This document shows positions 35,930-44,563 of a DNA stretch of 64,000 nt, piece by piece. A program made the position numbers and the translations under genes. The notes beneath the pieces were generated by a model. It saw only the letters and a program-made list of their open reading frames with translations. It was not told the DNA's origin and did not search any database. The stretch is from Streptomyces himastatinicus ATCC 53653 (GTDB lineage Bacteria; Actinomycetota; Actinomycetes; Streptomycetales; Streptomycetaceae). The stretch is taken from assembly GCF_000158915.1 (NCBI RefSeq), contig NZ_GG657754.1:8710578-8774577 (forward strand). Direction: 5' to 3'. The first letter of the stretch is position 1. The number at the start of each line of letters is the position of its first letter.

Positions 35930-36222
35930 AAGAATTTCCGGAAGCTTTGACGCCACAAGCTAGGAATGTGGGGACCTCTGGTCAAGGCCTGTCGCCGAAT
36001 CTGTCCACAAACAGCGCCTCCCCTTTGGGCTTGGCAAGCTGTCGCGCCGACCGGTAGCGCTCCGGAGTTTGCGATGCAGCTCGCCACTCCAAGGCGTACA
36101 CGCGGAGGAGGGAAGCCGAGCAAGCGGCGTCCGCACACTCGTCCCGGCCCCGGCCCCGGCCCCAGCCCTACGGCATCCGCCGACGGCGGCGCCGGGGGTT
36201 CGCCGTCCGGCTCGCCGGATTC

Positions 36223-36234
36223 CGGAAAGTTTCG
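36223..36234. promoter_or_regulatory. Xylan-operator-like site on the xylanase side
   Basis: CGGAAAGTTTCG (reverse CGAAACTTTCCG) lies about 400 bp before the xylanase start. A further half-like copy, CGGAAACTTC, follows at 36244-36253. It is the counterpart of the GH62 site in this 794-bp divergent intergenic region, which contains no gene. Confidence 0.6.
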
Positions 36235-36267
36235 GGCGAGGAACGGAAACTTCTTCTGCGGGGAGTA

Positions 36268-36285
36268 TTGACGATCCATCGTCAA
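36268..36285. promoter_or_regulatory. Perfect 18-bp palindrome upstream of the xylanase gene
   Basis: TTGACGATCCATCGTCAA is fully self-complementary. A second dyad, GTTCGA-GATA-TCGAAC, lies at 36319-36334. Two different palindromes plus the CGAAA-type site suggest several regulators act on this promoter region. Confidence 0.55.
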
Positions 36286-36632
36286 TCCTTCAATCTCCCT
36301 GCCGGAGAACCCGCCATAGTTCGAGATATCGAACCACATTGGCCCTGAGCAATCTGTGCTGCACGGCAGATCCACGCACAGCTGAACGACAGATCCGCGC
36401 ACCAGAGCACCTGCGCCACCTCGTTTCGTTCCGGTGGGGTTCGCACCAGCGCCCCTGGCTCTTCGCGCAGTTGGAGAGGTACGCGACGCCGCGTGGCGGT
36501 CCCCCGGCTGAGCCGCGATGGAGGAGCCCCATGCCTGTGTCGAAACACCGCCGTCCGGCTGCCGAGTGGGAGCGGACGACGCATTCCCCCGCGCTTCAGT
36601 CCTTCCGTGATTTCTACCTTGGAGGCATAGTC

Positions 36633-38063
36633 ATGGGCTCGTATGCCCTTCCCGGACCCGCTATCCGCCGGAAGATCCGCGGCCTGCTGTTAGCGCTGGT
36701 CGTCGGCGTCCTCGGTGCGGTCGCCGCACTGGTCGCGCCGCCGACCGCACAGGCCGCGGAGAACACGCTCGGCGCCGCGGCGGCGCAGAGCGGCCGCTAC
36801 TTCGGCACCGCCATCGCCTCGGGTAGGCTGGGCGACTCGGCGTACACGACGATCGCGGGCCGTGAGTTCAACTCGGTGACGGCCGAGAACGAGATGAAGA
36901 TCGACGCCACCGAACCGCAGCGAGGCCAGTTCAACTTCACCGCCGGTGACCGCGTCTACAACTGGGCGGTGCAGAACGGCAAGCAGGTGCGCGGCCACAC
37001 CCTGGCCTGGCACTCCCAGCAGCCCGGCTGGATGCAGAGCCTCAGCGGCAGCACGCTGCGCCAGGCGATGATCGACCACATCAAGGGCGTGATGGCCCAC
37101 TACAAGGGCAAGATCGCCCAGTGGGACGTCGTGAACGAGGCCTTCGCCGACGGCAGTTCGGGAGCCCGGCGCGACTCCAACCTGCAACGCACCGGCAACG
37201 ACTGGATCGAGGTCGCCTTCCGCACCGCGCGTGCCGCCGACCCGGCAGCCAAGCTCTGCTACAACGACTACAACGTCGAGAACTGGACCTGGGCCAAAAC
37301 CCAGGCCATGTACTCCATGGTCCGAGACTTCAAGCAGCGCGGCGTGCCGATCGACTGCGTCGGCTTCCAGTCGCACTTCAACAGCGGCAGCCCCTACAAC
37401 AGCAACTTCCGCACCACCCTGCAGAACTTCGCCGCCCTCGGCGTCGACGTGGCCATCACCGAACTCGACATCCAGGGCGCCTCGGCCACGACCTACGCCA
37501 ACGTGACCAACGACTGCCTGGCCGTCCCGCGCTGCCTCGGCATCACCGTCTGGGGTGTGCGCGACACCGACTCCTGGCGACCGGAGCACACGCCGCTGCT
37601 GTTCAACGGCAACGGCAGCAAGAAGCCTGCGTACACCGCCGTCCTCAACGCACTCAACGGCGGGTCCCCTACGCCCCCTTCGGATTCCGGACCGATCAAG
37701 GGCGTCGGCTCGGGCCGGTGTCTGGACGTGCCCGACACCAGTACCACCGACGGCACCCAGCTCCACCTGTGGGACTGCCACAACGGCACCAACCAGCAGT
37801 GGACGTACACCACCGCCGGCGAGCTCAGGGCCTACGGCAACAAGTGCCTGGACGCCGCCGGCACCGGCAGCGGCACCAAAGTCCAGATCTACAGCTGCTG
37901 GGGCGGCGACAACCAGAAATGGCGCCTCAACTCGGACGGATCCATCGTGGGTGTCCAGTCCGGCCTCTGCCTCGACGCCGTCGCAGGCGGCACCGCCAAC
38001 GGCACCCTGATCCAGCTCTACTCCTGCTCGAATGGCAGCAACCAACGCTGGACCCGCACCTGA
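36633..38063 (+). CDS. xlnA: Secreted GH10 endo-1,4-beta-xylanase with CBM13 (XlnA type)
   Basis: 476 residues, almost the length of S. lividans XlnA (477) and alike along its whole sequence. Signal peptide of about 41 residues (AQA-AEN). GH10 barrel with acid/base Glu169 (WDVVNEAF) and nucleophile Glu277 (VAITELDI); subtracting the signal gives 128 and 236, the XlnA numbering. A Ser/Pro linker leads to a C-terminal ricin-type trefoil with three QxW repeats. GGAGG at 36621 supports ATG 36633, but an in-frame ATG at 36531 also has a good ribosome site. First gene of a two-gene operon with the CE1 esterase. Confidence 0.97.
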   Translation: MGSYALPGPAIRRKIRGLLLALVVGVLGAVAALVAPPTAQAAENTLGAAAAQSGRYFGTAIASGRLGDSAYTTIAGREFNSVTAENEMKIDATEPQRGQFNFTAGDRVYNWAVQNGKQVRGHTLAWHSQQPGWMQSLSGSTLRQAMIDHIKGVMAHYKGKIAQWDVVNEAFADGSSGARRDSNLQRTGNDWIEVAFRTARAADPAAKLCYNDYNVENWTWAKTQAMYSMVRDFKQRGVPIDCVGFQSHFNSGSPYNSNFRTTLQNFAALGVDVAITELDIQGASATTYANVTNDCLAVPRCLGITVWGVRDTDSWRPEHTPLLFNGNGSKKPAYTAVLNALNGGSPTPPSDSGPIKGVGSGRCLDVPDTSTTDGTQLHLWDCHNGTNQQWTYTTAGELRAYGNKCLDAAGTGSGTKVQIYSCWGGDNQKWRLNSDGSIVGVQSGLCLDAVAGGTANGTLIQLYSCSNGSNQRWTRT

Positions 38064-38094
38064 TGGGACCTGCCACAAGCGAAAGGGTGAATCG

Positions 38095-39501
38095 ATGAAG
38101 ACCTACGGTGCGGCTTCCCACGCCCCTCCACGAAGACATCGCTGGTGGTCCCGGGTCGCCGCCGTGGTAGCGACGACGCTCGCGATCGGCATGCTCGCCG
38201 CGGTGAATCCGGCGCCCGCCGAGGCGGCGACGGTGGACACCCATGCGTGGTATGTCCTGGTCAATCGCAACAGCGGCAAGGCGCTGGACGTCTCTGGCGC
38301 GTCCACCGCCGACGGCGCGCGGGTCAGCCAGTGGACGCGCAACGACGGAGCCAACCAGCAGTGGCAGTTCGTGGACTCCGGCGACGGCTTCTACCGCCTC
38401 AAGGCCCGGCATGCGGACAAGGTTCTCGACGTGGCCGGCGCCTCGACCGCAGACGGTGCCGCAATCCAGCAGTGGGCCGACCACAACGGGGACAATCAGC
38501 AGTTCCGCCTGGCCGACTCCGACGCGGGCCACGTCCGGCTGATCAACCGCACCAGCAGCAAGGCGGTGGAGGTGCAAGGCGCCTCCACCGCCGACGGCGG
38601 CAACGTCGTCCAGTACACCGACTGGGGCGGCGCCAACCAGCAATGGCAGATGATCAAGCTATCGTCCGGTGGCGGTGGCGGTGGCGGTGGCGGTGGCGGT
38701 GGCGGTGGCGGTGGCGGATGCGGCAGCGCCCCGACTCTGACGAGCGGTACGCACACGATTCAGAGCGGCGGCAAGAGCCGCAGCTTCATCCTCAGAGTTC
38801 CTGCCAACTACGACAACAGCCACCGCTACCGGCTGATCTTCGCGTTCCACTGGCGGGGTGGAACCGCCGGCGACGTCGCCTCGGGCGGCACGAGCGGGAA
38901 CGCCTGGTCCTACTACGGCCAACAGGAACAGTCGAACAACGGCGCGATCCTCGTTGCCCCCCAGGGCCTCGGCAACGGCTGGGCCAATTCGGGCGGTGAG
39001 GACATCACCTTCGTCGACGACATGATCCGGCGGATCGAGGGCGGCCTCTGTGTCAACCCGGCACAGCGCTTCGCCACGGGATTCAGCTGGGGCGGCGGTA
39101 TGAGCTACGCACTCGCATGCAGCCGGGCGAACGTCTTCAGGGCCGTCGCGGTCATATCCGGTGCTGAGATCAGCGGCTGCAGTGGCGGCACCCAGCCCAT
39201 CGCCTACTTCGGAATCCACGGGGTCAGCGACTCCGTCCTCAACATCGCGCAAGGACGGTCCCTGCGCGACAGGTTCGTCCGCAACAACGGCTGCGCCGCC
39301 CAGAGCCCGCGCGAGCCCGCGCCGGGCAGCCGAACGCACATCACCACCACCTACTCCGGCTGCCGTGCCGGATACCCGGTCCAGTGGGCCGCGTTCGACG
39401 GAGGCCACGCACCGGGTCCGGTCGACGGCTCCGGCGGCGACAACGGCGCCGCCACCTGGACCAAAGCAGAGATCTGGAGGTTCTTCGCACAGTTCCAGTG
39501 A
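38095..39501 (+). CDS. Secreted CE1/PHB-depolymerase-like esterase with CBM13 (feruloyl or acetyl-xylan esterase)
   Basis: 468 residues, 31 bp after the xylanase stop, GAAAGGG before the ATG. Signal peptide to about 45, ricin-type trefoil at 50-188, a run of 17 glycines (192-208), then a CE1 alpha/beta-hydrolase: FAFHWRGG oxyanion strand, GFSWGGGMSY (Ser331), and FDGGHAPGP with the catalytic His. Such esterases remove feruloyl or acetyl groups from arabinoxylan, completing the set with GH10 and GH62. The Gly linker is encoded by a (GGTGGC)n microsatellite. Followed by a strong terminator. Confidence 0.92.
   Translation: MKTYGAASHAPPRRHRWWSRVAAVVATTLAIGMLAAVNPAPAEAATVDTHAWYVLVNRNSGKALDVSGASTADGARVSQWTRNDGANQQWQFVDSGDGFYRLKARHADKVLDVAGASTADGAAIQQWADHNGDNQQFRLADSDAGHVRLINRTSSKAVEVQGASTADGGNVVQYTDWGGANQQWQMIKLSSGGGGGGGGGGGGGGGGGCGSAPTLTSGTHTIQSGGKSRSFILRVPANYDNSHRYRLIFAFHWRGGTAGDVASGGTSGNAWSYYGQQEQSNNGAILVAPQGLGNGWANSGGEDITFVDDMIRRIEGGLCVNPAQRFATGFSWGGGMSYALACSRANVFRAVAVISGAEISGCSGGTQPIAYFGIHGVSDSVLNIAQGRSLRDRFVRNNGCAAQSPREPAPGSRTHITTTYSGCRAGYPVQWAAFDGGHAPGPVDGSGGDNGAATWTKAEIWRFFAQFQ
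38668..38718 (+). repeat. GGTGGC microsatellite coding a 17-Gly linker
   Basis: Eight GGT-GGC units plus GGA, in frame between the lectin and esterase domains. Slippage would change linker length in 2-residue steps without breaking the frame. Confidence 0.9.
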
Positions 39502-39515
39502 CACGCCCGCACCAC

Positions 39516-39549
39516 GGAGTGGAGCCAGGAGCAATCCTGGCTCCACTCC
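39516..39549 (+). terminator. Terminator of the xylanase-esterase operon
   Basis: A perfect 15-bp stem (39516-39530 with 39535-39549) closed by a GCAA tetraloop, 14 bp after the esterase stop. The GNRA loop adds stability; no U-tract. Confidence 0.88.
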
Positions 39550-39551
39550 CG

Positions 39552-40010
39552 TCGACGTCTATCGCACCGCAGCGAGATCCCAGCAAACCTGGCGCGCGTT
39601 CCTCCGCGCGCAGGCCCACACTCTGCCCGCCCGCGATTTCATGCACGTGGAGACCATCTCCCTCAGACGTCTCCATGTCTTTTTCGTCATGGAGATCGTC
39701 ACCCGGCGCGTTCACGTTCTGGGTGTCACTGCCCACCCGACCGGGGCATGGGTCACCCAGCTCGCCCGCAATCTGCTCATGGACCTCGGCGACAGGGCTG
39801 GGTGCTTCCGTTCCTCATCCATGGTGGCCGGGGACAGCAAGTTCACCGCCGCTTCCAACGCCGTCTTCGCCGGCAACGGCACAGCCGTCATCCCGACGCG
39901 CCGCTCGGCGAGTAGTACGCCTGGCGGGAGATGCGCCGACGGCAGTCCTCGGAGCGGATCTGTGTCGAGCACGCCAACGCCGAATTGAACGGCACTATCG
40001 AGGCGTTGCG
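39552..40010 (+). pseudogene. Integrase-core transposase fragment
   Basis: The frame passes through QQTWRAFLRAQ, then DFMHVETISLRRLHVFFVME, then RRVHVLGVTAHPTGAWVTQL and LLMDLGDR, i.e. the first half of a DDE integrase core with its first Asp. Frameshifts follow, then NAVFAGNGTAVIP, a segment also present at 46908. The C-terminal Glu region is lost. Confidence 0.75.
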
Positions 40011-40025
40011 GGATGATGGTCGACC

Positions 40026-40200
40026 GTGCTACGGCGACTGGGCTACCTGGCTGTGACCCACGCGTTCGCCGCGCTGCGGCTGCTACCGATGAGCGACCGC
40101 GACAAGGACGCGGAGATCCTTGCCCTGCGCCACCAGCTGATGGTGCTGGAGCGGCAACTTGGTAAGGAGAGGGTGCGGTTCACTCCAACCGACCGGGCGT
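40026..40200 (+). pseudogene. Integrase-type transposase N-terminal fragment
   Basis: From a GTG the frame reads LRRLGYLAVTHAFAALRLLP, then MSDRDKDAEILALRHQLMVL and RVRFTPTDRAF, the start of a Streptomyces integrase-core transposase. It is placed after, not before, a core fragment (39552), so at least two insertions or a rearrangement occurred. Similarity ends near 40200. Confidence 0.75.
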
Positions 40201-40482
40201 TCCCGGGGCCAGTTTGGGACCACAGGATACGCGGGCGGCGGGAGCAGCGCAGGCGTGCGGCCTGGGGAGGCCCGGCGCGGACGGGCCTTGCCTGGTCCGC
40301 GCCGGGGGCGGATCCGCAAGCACGGGGAAATCGTTGCGGATCCGCCTCACCGATGCACCCTCCACAGCGGCACCAGCGCACCGAACGTCATACAACGTCA
40401 TACCCGGTACGGAACGGTGACCGACGTCACCGGCCACTGTGAGGCCCACGCAAACAGCCGCGAGGCGCCCTGCGTATGACGA

Positions 40483-40513
40483 AACCCTCTCGGCGACAGT
40501 GTGGCCGAGGGTC
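40483..40513 (-). terminator. Hairpin after the small peptide gene
   Basis: AACCCTCTCGGC and GCCGAGGGT form a stem with a 2-nt bulge, 36 bp beyond the peptide gene's stop on its own strand. Confidence 0.45.
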
Positions 40514-40548
40514 TTCAGGCCTCGAGGATGTTCAGCCTTTGCGGCTGA

Positions 40549-40761
40549 TCAGACGGCGTTGACGCTGAGGCCTGCCTGGCCGCTCTGCAGGTTCGCCGCA
40601 CCGTCCACCGTGACGCTGTGACCGGCCAGCTCTGCGCCGCCGATGCCCTCCAGGTGGCCCGGGTAGCCGCCCTGCAGGGCCAGACCGGCCGCGCCGGCGG
40701 CAACGCCGTCCAGGTCGGCGTCGGATATCTCGCGGGTCTCGATCTGGGCGTTGTAGCTCAT
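40549..40761 (-). CDS. Putative double-glycine-type peptide precursor (orphan)
   Basis: From ATG 40761 the frame encodes 70 residues. The first part, YNAQIETREISDADLDGVAAG, resembles the leader of bacteriocin/lanthipeptide-like precursors, with the acidic ISDADLDxV signature and a VAAG or AG cleavage site near residue 25. The remaining about 45 residues are Gly/Ala/Leu-rich with no cysteine, ending SGQAGLSVNAV. GAAGG precedes the ATG region and a hairpin follows the stop. No modifying enzyme, protease or transporter gene is close by. Without Cys it cannot form lanthionine rings. Confidence 0.5.
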   Translation of the reverse strand: MSYNAQIETREISDADLDGVAAGAAGLALQGGYPGHLEGIGGAELAGHSVTVDGAANLQSGQAGLSVNAV

Positions 40762-41007
40762 AATGCACGCTTCCTTCGTCAGGGATCTCTTGTGTGAGAC
40801 GACCGGGACCACAACCGCGGTCCGGCATCGGCGCGGACTCCGGTACAAGGAGGGCTCTCCGCCCGTACAGAGAAAGAGATCCACGGACATGGAGAGCCCG
40901 CGGATCCGACCCGCCGATAATCAGCCGCCTCACTCCGACTGCGCCACGCGTCCCCCACATGTCACACCCGCAACGAGTCCGGTGACGTATGCCACGTCTC
41001 TGTCAGG

Positions 41008-41139
41008 ATGGTGGGCCTGGTGAATGAGGCCGCGACGCATGACGAGCGGCTGCGGGACCTGGAAGCGGAAGCGTTCCGCGCCGGGCGGACGCTTGCGGAG
41101 CACAGCGAGCAGCTCGCGGAACATCGACTCCCTTGCTGA
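41008..41139 (+). CDS. Small acidic/basic helical protein, unknown
   Basis: 43 residues starting MVGLVNEAATHDERLRDLEA and continuing into AFRAGRTLAEHSEQLAEH, a charged heptad-like helix. AGGATGG surrounds the start. Similar short helical frames are common in Streptomyces accessory DNA next to integrated elements. It lies 170 bp before a tRNA 3'-end scar, so it may belong to a lost element. Confidence 0.4.
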   Translation: MVGLVNEAATHDERLRDLEAEAFRAGRTLAEHSEQLAEHRLPC

Positions 41140-41310
41140 CGCCATCGGTGTGCCGGGGGACCGGTCGGCGGCACTTGTGGCGCACACTCTGTTGCCACTT
41201 GACCACTTCCGCATGCGGCGGCGTATGGAGCCTGATGGCGCGACAGATCCGCCCATGACCTTAAAGCCGAACATAAAGGAAAATTGCCGCGCCGCTGGGG
41301 GCAAGGGGGC

Positions 41311-41338
41311 GCAGGTTCGAATCTTGTCGTCGCGACCA
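41311..41338 (+). tRNA. tRNA 3'-end fragment (possible att scar)
   Basis: GCAGG-TTCGAAT-CTTGT forms a T-arm with two G-U pairs. It is followed by seven acceptor bases (CGTCGCG), discriminator A and CCA at 41336-41338. No D-arm, anticodon arm or matching 5' acceptor strand was found at tRNA distance upstream. A lone 3' half is what tyrosine integrases leave when an element inserts into a tRNA gene. Confidence 0.55.
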
Positions 41339-41739
41339 GCGTTTTCGCAGGTCGGAGGCCATTTCCGCAGGTAGCGGGAACGGCCTTGACCGTTTCCGGG
41401 CTGGGGGCAAGTGGGGCCCTCTGGGGGTCCTCGTGCTCCCAACTCGCAGACGTGTCAACGGTGCCCGATATGCTCTCTGCATCGAGAGGCGTAAGAACCC
41501 CTTGTCGGCTCCTGACCCCCTTCCCGGGTGGGAGCACGGCGTCGTGCTCCCCATGCGGCAGGGGTGGGGCAGACCACTGGTGATCTCTCCGGGCCGGTTT
41601 CCGCAGGCATCTCGCGCGCGTATGTCTGGTCGCCATGGACAGCCTGCGTCAAGGTGCGGCAAAGCCCCTTGGCGTCCGTCGGCAGATAGGGCGCTCCCAG
41701 AGTATGAGCGCCGTATCCGGCTCTGTGTCGCCGCAGTGA

Positions 41740-42118
41740 GACAGTCCGCGGAGGTCTCACTAGAAGAAAAAGTGTGCCAAGCGGGGCAGCGCAGTTCCTC
41801 CACGAGCTCAACCAGTCCACGGTCGCGGGGATAGGTGACGAGAGCAGCACGCAGATCGGCGACGAGGGCGAAGTGCAGGGCGTCGCCGTCCTGTTGCACG
41901 GGCCAGGCGGCGAGCCCTCTGGGCCCTGAGGCGAAGACCGCTCGCACCAGATTCCGCCCGGTGTGTGTCCGCCCGCTGGGGTCGCCCAACAGCACCGCCC
42001 ATGCCGGAGTCCAGGACAGCAAGGTCCAGTCGGCGCTGAACACGCCCACGGGGAACTCCCCGAGACGAGCCGGCGAGAGGGTGTAACGGACGTAGAGCAC
42101 CCCTTCGTTGAGGTGCAC
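41740..42118 (-). pseudogene. MmyB-like regulator, ligand-domain fragment
   Basis: The minus frame reads VGVFSADWTLLSWTPAWAVL, then LVRAVFASGPRGLAAWP, then ALVTYPRDRGLVELVEELR, matching the MmyB-type ligand-binding domain that follows an XRE helix-turn-helix. No helix-turn-helix is found upstream, where an IS5 fragment begins. An intact relative is 2.5 kb away at 44564. Confidence 0.55.
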
Positions 42119-42213
42119 GTCGTGCCAGTGGAGGGCGAGTGCTCGCCGCTCGGTGGTGGGTGGTCGGGGCAGGACGGCGGGGCGTGCGGGGTTGTGGGTG
42201 AGGCGGTGCCGGG

Positions 42214-42605
42214 GGACAGCGACGCGAAGTGCTCCTGGCCGAGCGCAACGCGGTCGCGCGGCTGGACTGGTCGAGGTGTGTGGTCGACTCCTCGCACGTC
42301 AGGGCGCTAAAGGGGGGCTCCACGCGGGCCCGTCGCTGGTCGACCGGGGCCGGGCCGGGTCGAAGCACGTGATCACCGACGGTCACGGCACCCCGCTCGC
42401 CGTCCTGCTGACCGGCGGCAACCGCAACGACGTCACTCAGCTCCTGCCCTTGCTCGATGCCGTCCCGCCCGTGCGCGGCCGCGTCGGACACCCCCGACGC
42501 AGACCCGACTCGCTGTTCGCCGACCGCGGCTACGACCAGGACGTCAACCGCGACCAGGTCCGCGCCCGCGGCATCGTCCCACCATCGCTCGACCACCCAC
42601 CGGTA
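42214..42605 (+). pseudogene. IS5-family transposase fragment
   Basis: AERNAVARLDWSRCVVDSSHV appears first; after a frameshift near 42305 comes AGPSLVDRGRAGSKHVITDG, then PLAVLLTGGNRNDVTQLLPL and PDSLFADRGYDQDVNR. This is the DDE core of an IS5 transposase without its N- or C-terminus. The right side ends 22 bp before the TTAG target duplication of the IS701 element. Confidence 0.8.
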
Positions 42606-42654
42606 GGTGCCCAGGCCGATTTTGTGTTAGTACTCCAGCCGTACATCGTGATCT

Positions 42655-43993
42655 TCATGGTTGAGTGGCTTGTCGCCGGTAGTGGCTGGCCTGGGAACGG
42701 GTCTGGTGGCGGCGTCGCCAGTGGGACCAGCCGAGCCGGTGGGCCGTGTCGTGGTCGGGGCGGATAACGAGAGTGATGAACAGGCGCTGGATTTCGTTGC
42801 AGGTGAGCGGTATGAGGGTGTCTGGTGCGGGGTGGCGGGCATACTCGTCGGCGCGGACGGCAGCGAGGAAAGCATGGGCGAGCATGGCCAGGGTGACCCC
42901 GCGGGACCAGGACGCATAGCGGCGGACCTGGTGCTCGTCCAGTCCGGCCAGGCCCTTGCCGGACTGGAACGTCTCTTCCACTCGCCACCTTGATCCAGCG
43001 ACCCGCACCAGGGTGGTCAGGGGCACGGGCCGGGGTGCGTAGCAGCGGTAGTAGGCGAGTTCGCCGGTGGTGCGGTTGCGGCGGATCAGCAGCTGGCGGC
43101 TGCCGGGGGCGGGGTCGGCCAGGTCGATGGCGGCCCAGTCGTAGAAGCGGTGCCCCTTGGCTCCCGCTCCGGCGGACAGCTTCTGCCAGGCCCGCTTCGG
43201 GAGCTTCTTGGCCAGGGCGTCCGCGCGGAACTTCCCAGACTTCGGCCGAGCAGGCGACGGCCAGCACGTAGCCGGTGCCGCGCTTCTCCAGTGCGGCGCG
43301 CAGTTTCGGGTTGCCGCCGTAGACCTCGTCGCCCGCGACCCACGAAATGTGGTGGCCGGCGTCCAGGAACCGGGTGATCATGCGGGTGGCCAGTTCCGGC
43401 TTGGTCGCGAAGGCGGTGTCCTGGCCGAGTCCGGCATCCCGGCAGCGGTCGGGGTCGGCCGTCCAGGAGCGCGGGACGTACAGTTCCCGGTCCACTGCCC
43501 CGTGCCCGCGCCGACCGGCGTAGACCAGGTAGACGGCGACCTGGGCATTTTCGATCCTGCCCGCGGTGCCGGTGTACTGGCGCTGGACGCCGACCGTGCC
43601 GGTGCCCTTCTTCACGTCCCCGGTCTCGTCGACCACCAGCACCGCCTGGTCGTCGTGCAGGTGCTCCACCACGTGGTCGCGCAGGTCGTCGCGTACCTGG
43701 TCGGCGTCCCACTTGGCCCGCCCCAGCAGGTGCTGCATGCCGTCCGGGGTCCTCTCCCCGGCCCACTCGGCGATGGTCCAGCAGTTCTTGCGCGGCAGGT
43801 CCGACAACAGCCCGAGCACCAACCGCCGCACCCGGCGCCGGGGTTCGACCCGCGCGAAGCGGCCCGCGATCCGGCTCATCAGGCCATCGAACGCCTCCTG
43901 CCAGCGGGCAGGGTCTATGCTGTGACCTGCGGCCACCGCATGATCGTTTGTCTTCACACACCGATGATCAACGGTGGCCGCACCTGTCTCCAC
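42655..43993 (-). pseudogene. IS701 transposase with one frameshift
   Basis: The first frame carries ERTPDGMQHLLGRAKWDADQ, VLVVDETGDVKKGTGTVGVQ (first DDE Asp) and WVAGDEVYGGNPKLR (second Asp), running to about 43238. There a single extra T (TCTGGGAAG) shifts the frame. The other frame continues FRADALAKKLPKRAW, FYDWAAIDL, and RVEETFQSGKGLAGLDEHQV (catalytic Glu) to the stop at 42655. Apart from this one base the gene looks complete (about 445 codons). Confidence 0.87.
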
Positions 43994-44045
43994 AGCGCGT
44001 CAGGGTCGCGCAGCGTCCGCCTGCCGTCCTGTGTCAGGAGGACAT

Positions 44046-44378
44046 GTGCAACGTGGCGAAGTCTGGTGGGTCGAGTTCGACGAGCGGCGGCCGGTCGTAC
44101 TGCTGTCGGGAGACGACGCGTCCGGGATCCAGGTGATGCAGGTCGTCGCTCCGGCGGGCGTCGACATCAGCGGTCTGGGCGTCGAAGTGGCAGTAGGCGC
44201 CATGGAAGGACTGCCCTTTGAAGGCGTGCTGCGGTTCGCGTTCCCGCGTCCGGGCTTTACCCCTTGCACGTGGCTGACCACCGTGTCCCGGGACGACCTG
44301 ATCGAGCGGGCGGGCGCCTTGCCCTCCGCGAAGCTCAGCGAGATTGAGGTCGCCCTCCGTCTCGGTGGACTCGAGTAG
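44046..44378 (+). CDS. MazF/PemK-like toxin carried as IS701 passenger
   Basis: The GTG at 44046 follows AGGAGG and gives 110 residues starting VQRGEVWWVEFDERRPVVLL, the conserved first strand of MazF/PemK endoribonucleases. VMQVVAPAGVDI and FVSR-like TVSRDDLIERAGALP follow, the latter the family's C-terminal element. It lies inside the IS701 element, divergent from the transposase. No antitoxin frame is evident beside it, so it may be a degenerate or antitoxin-independent relative. Confidence 0.75.
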   Translation: MQRGEVWWVEFDERRPVVLLSGDDASGIQVMQVVAPAGVDISGLGVEVAVGAMEGLPFEGVLRFAFPRPGFTPCTWLTTVSRDDLIERAGALPSAKLSEIEVALRLGGLE

Positions 44379-44563
44379 TCGGGTAGGCGGAGAAGGAACG
44401 GACACCCCGCTGGCGTGGTCGATCTCGTCCAGATGATCGACACCGGCCACCTGTCTCCTCGGCGCCCCTCACCATCGAGTTCACGATCTACGGCTGGAGG
44501 ATTAGCCCCTGTCAGACGGACTGAAAAGGTTGGAATATCAGCTGAGTGCTTGAATCTCGGTCG

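Larger units (their letters stand above)
42631..44501. mobile_element. IS701-family element with intact ends and TTAG target duplication
   Basis: The left end (42631, TACTCCAGCCGTACATCGTG) and the inverted right end (TCCTCCAGCCGTAGATCGTG, ending at 44501) match at 21 of 24 bases. TTAG flanks both sides (42627-42630 and 44502-44505), the YTAR-type 4-bp duplication expected of the IS701 family. Length is 1871 bp. It contains a leftward transposase gene (now frameshifted) and a rightward MazF/PemK-type toxin gene. Direct repeats and good ends mean a comparatively recent insertion into older IS5 debris. Confidence 0.88.

Noticed and set aside
38668..38718. CRISPR-like or regulatory repeat.
   Set aside because: The repeat is in frame, encodes glycine only, and has no spacers.
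40163..40449. Short open frames downstream of the transposase start.
   Set aside because: No motif, ribosome site or coding bias beyond GC effects; they are transposon debris.
41250..41340. A complete tRNA gene.
   Set aside because: Only the T-arm and acceptor 3' strand fit; no anticodon arm or pairing 5' strand at the right distance.
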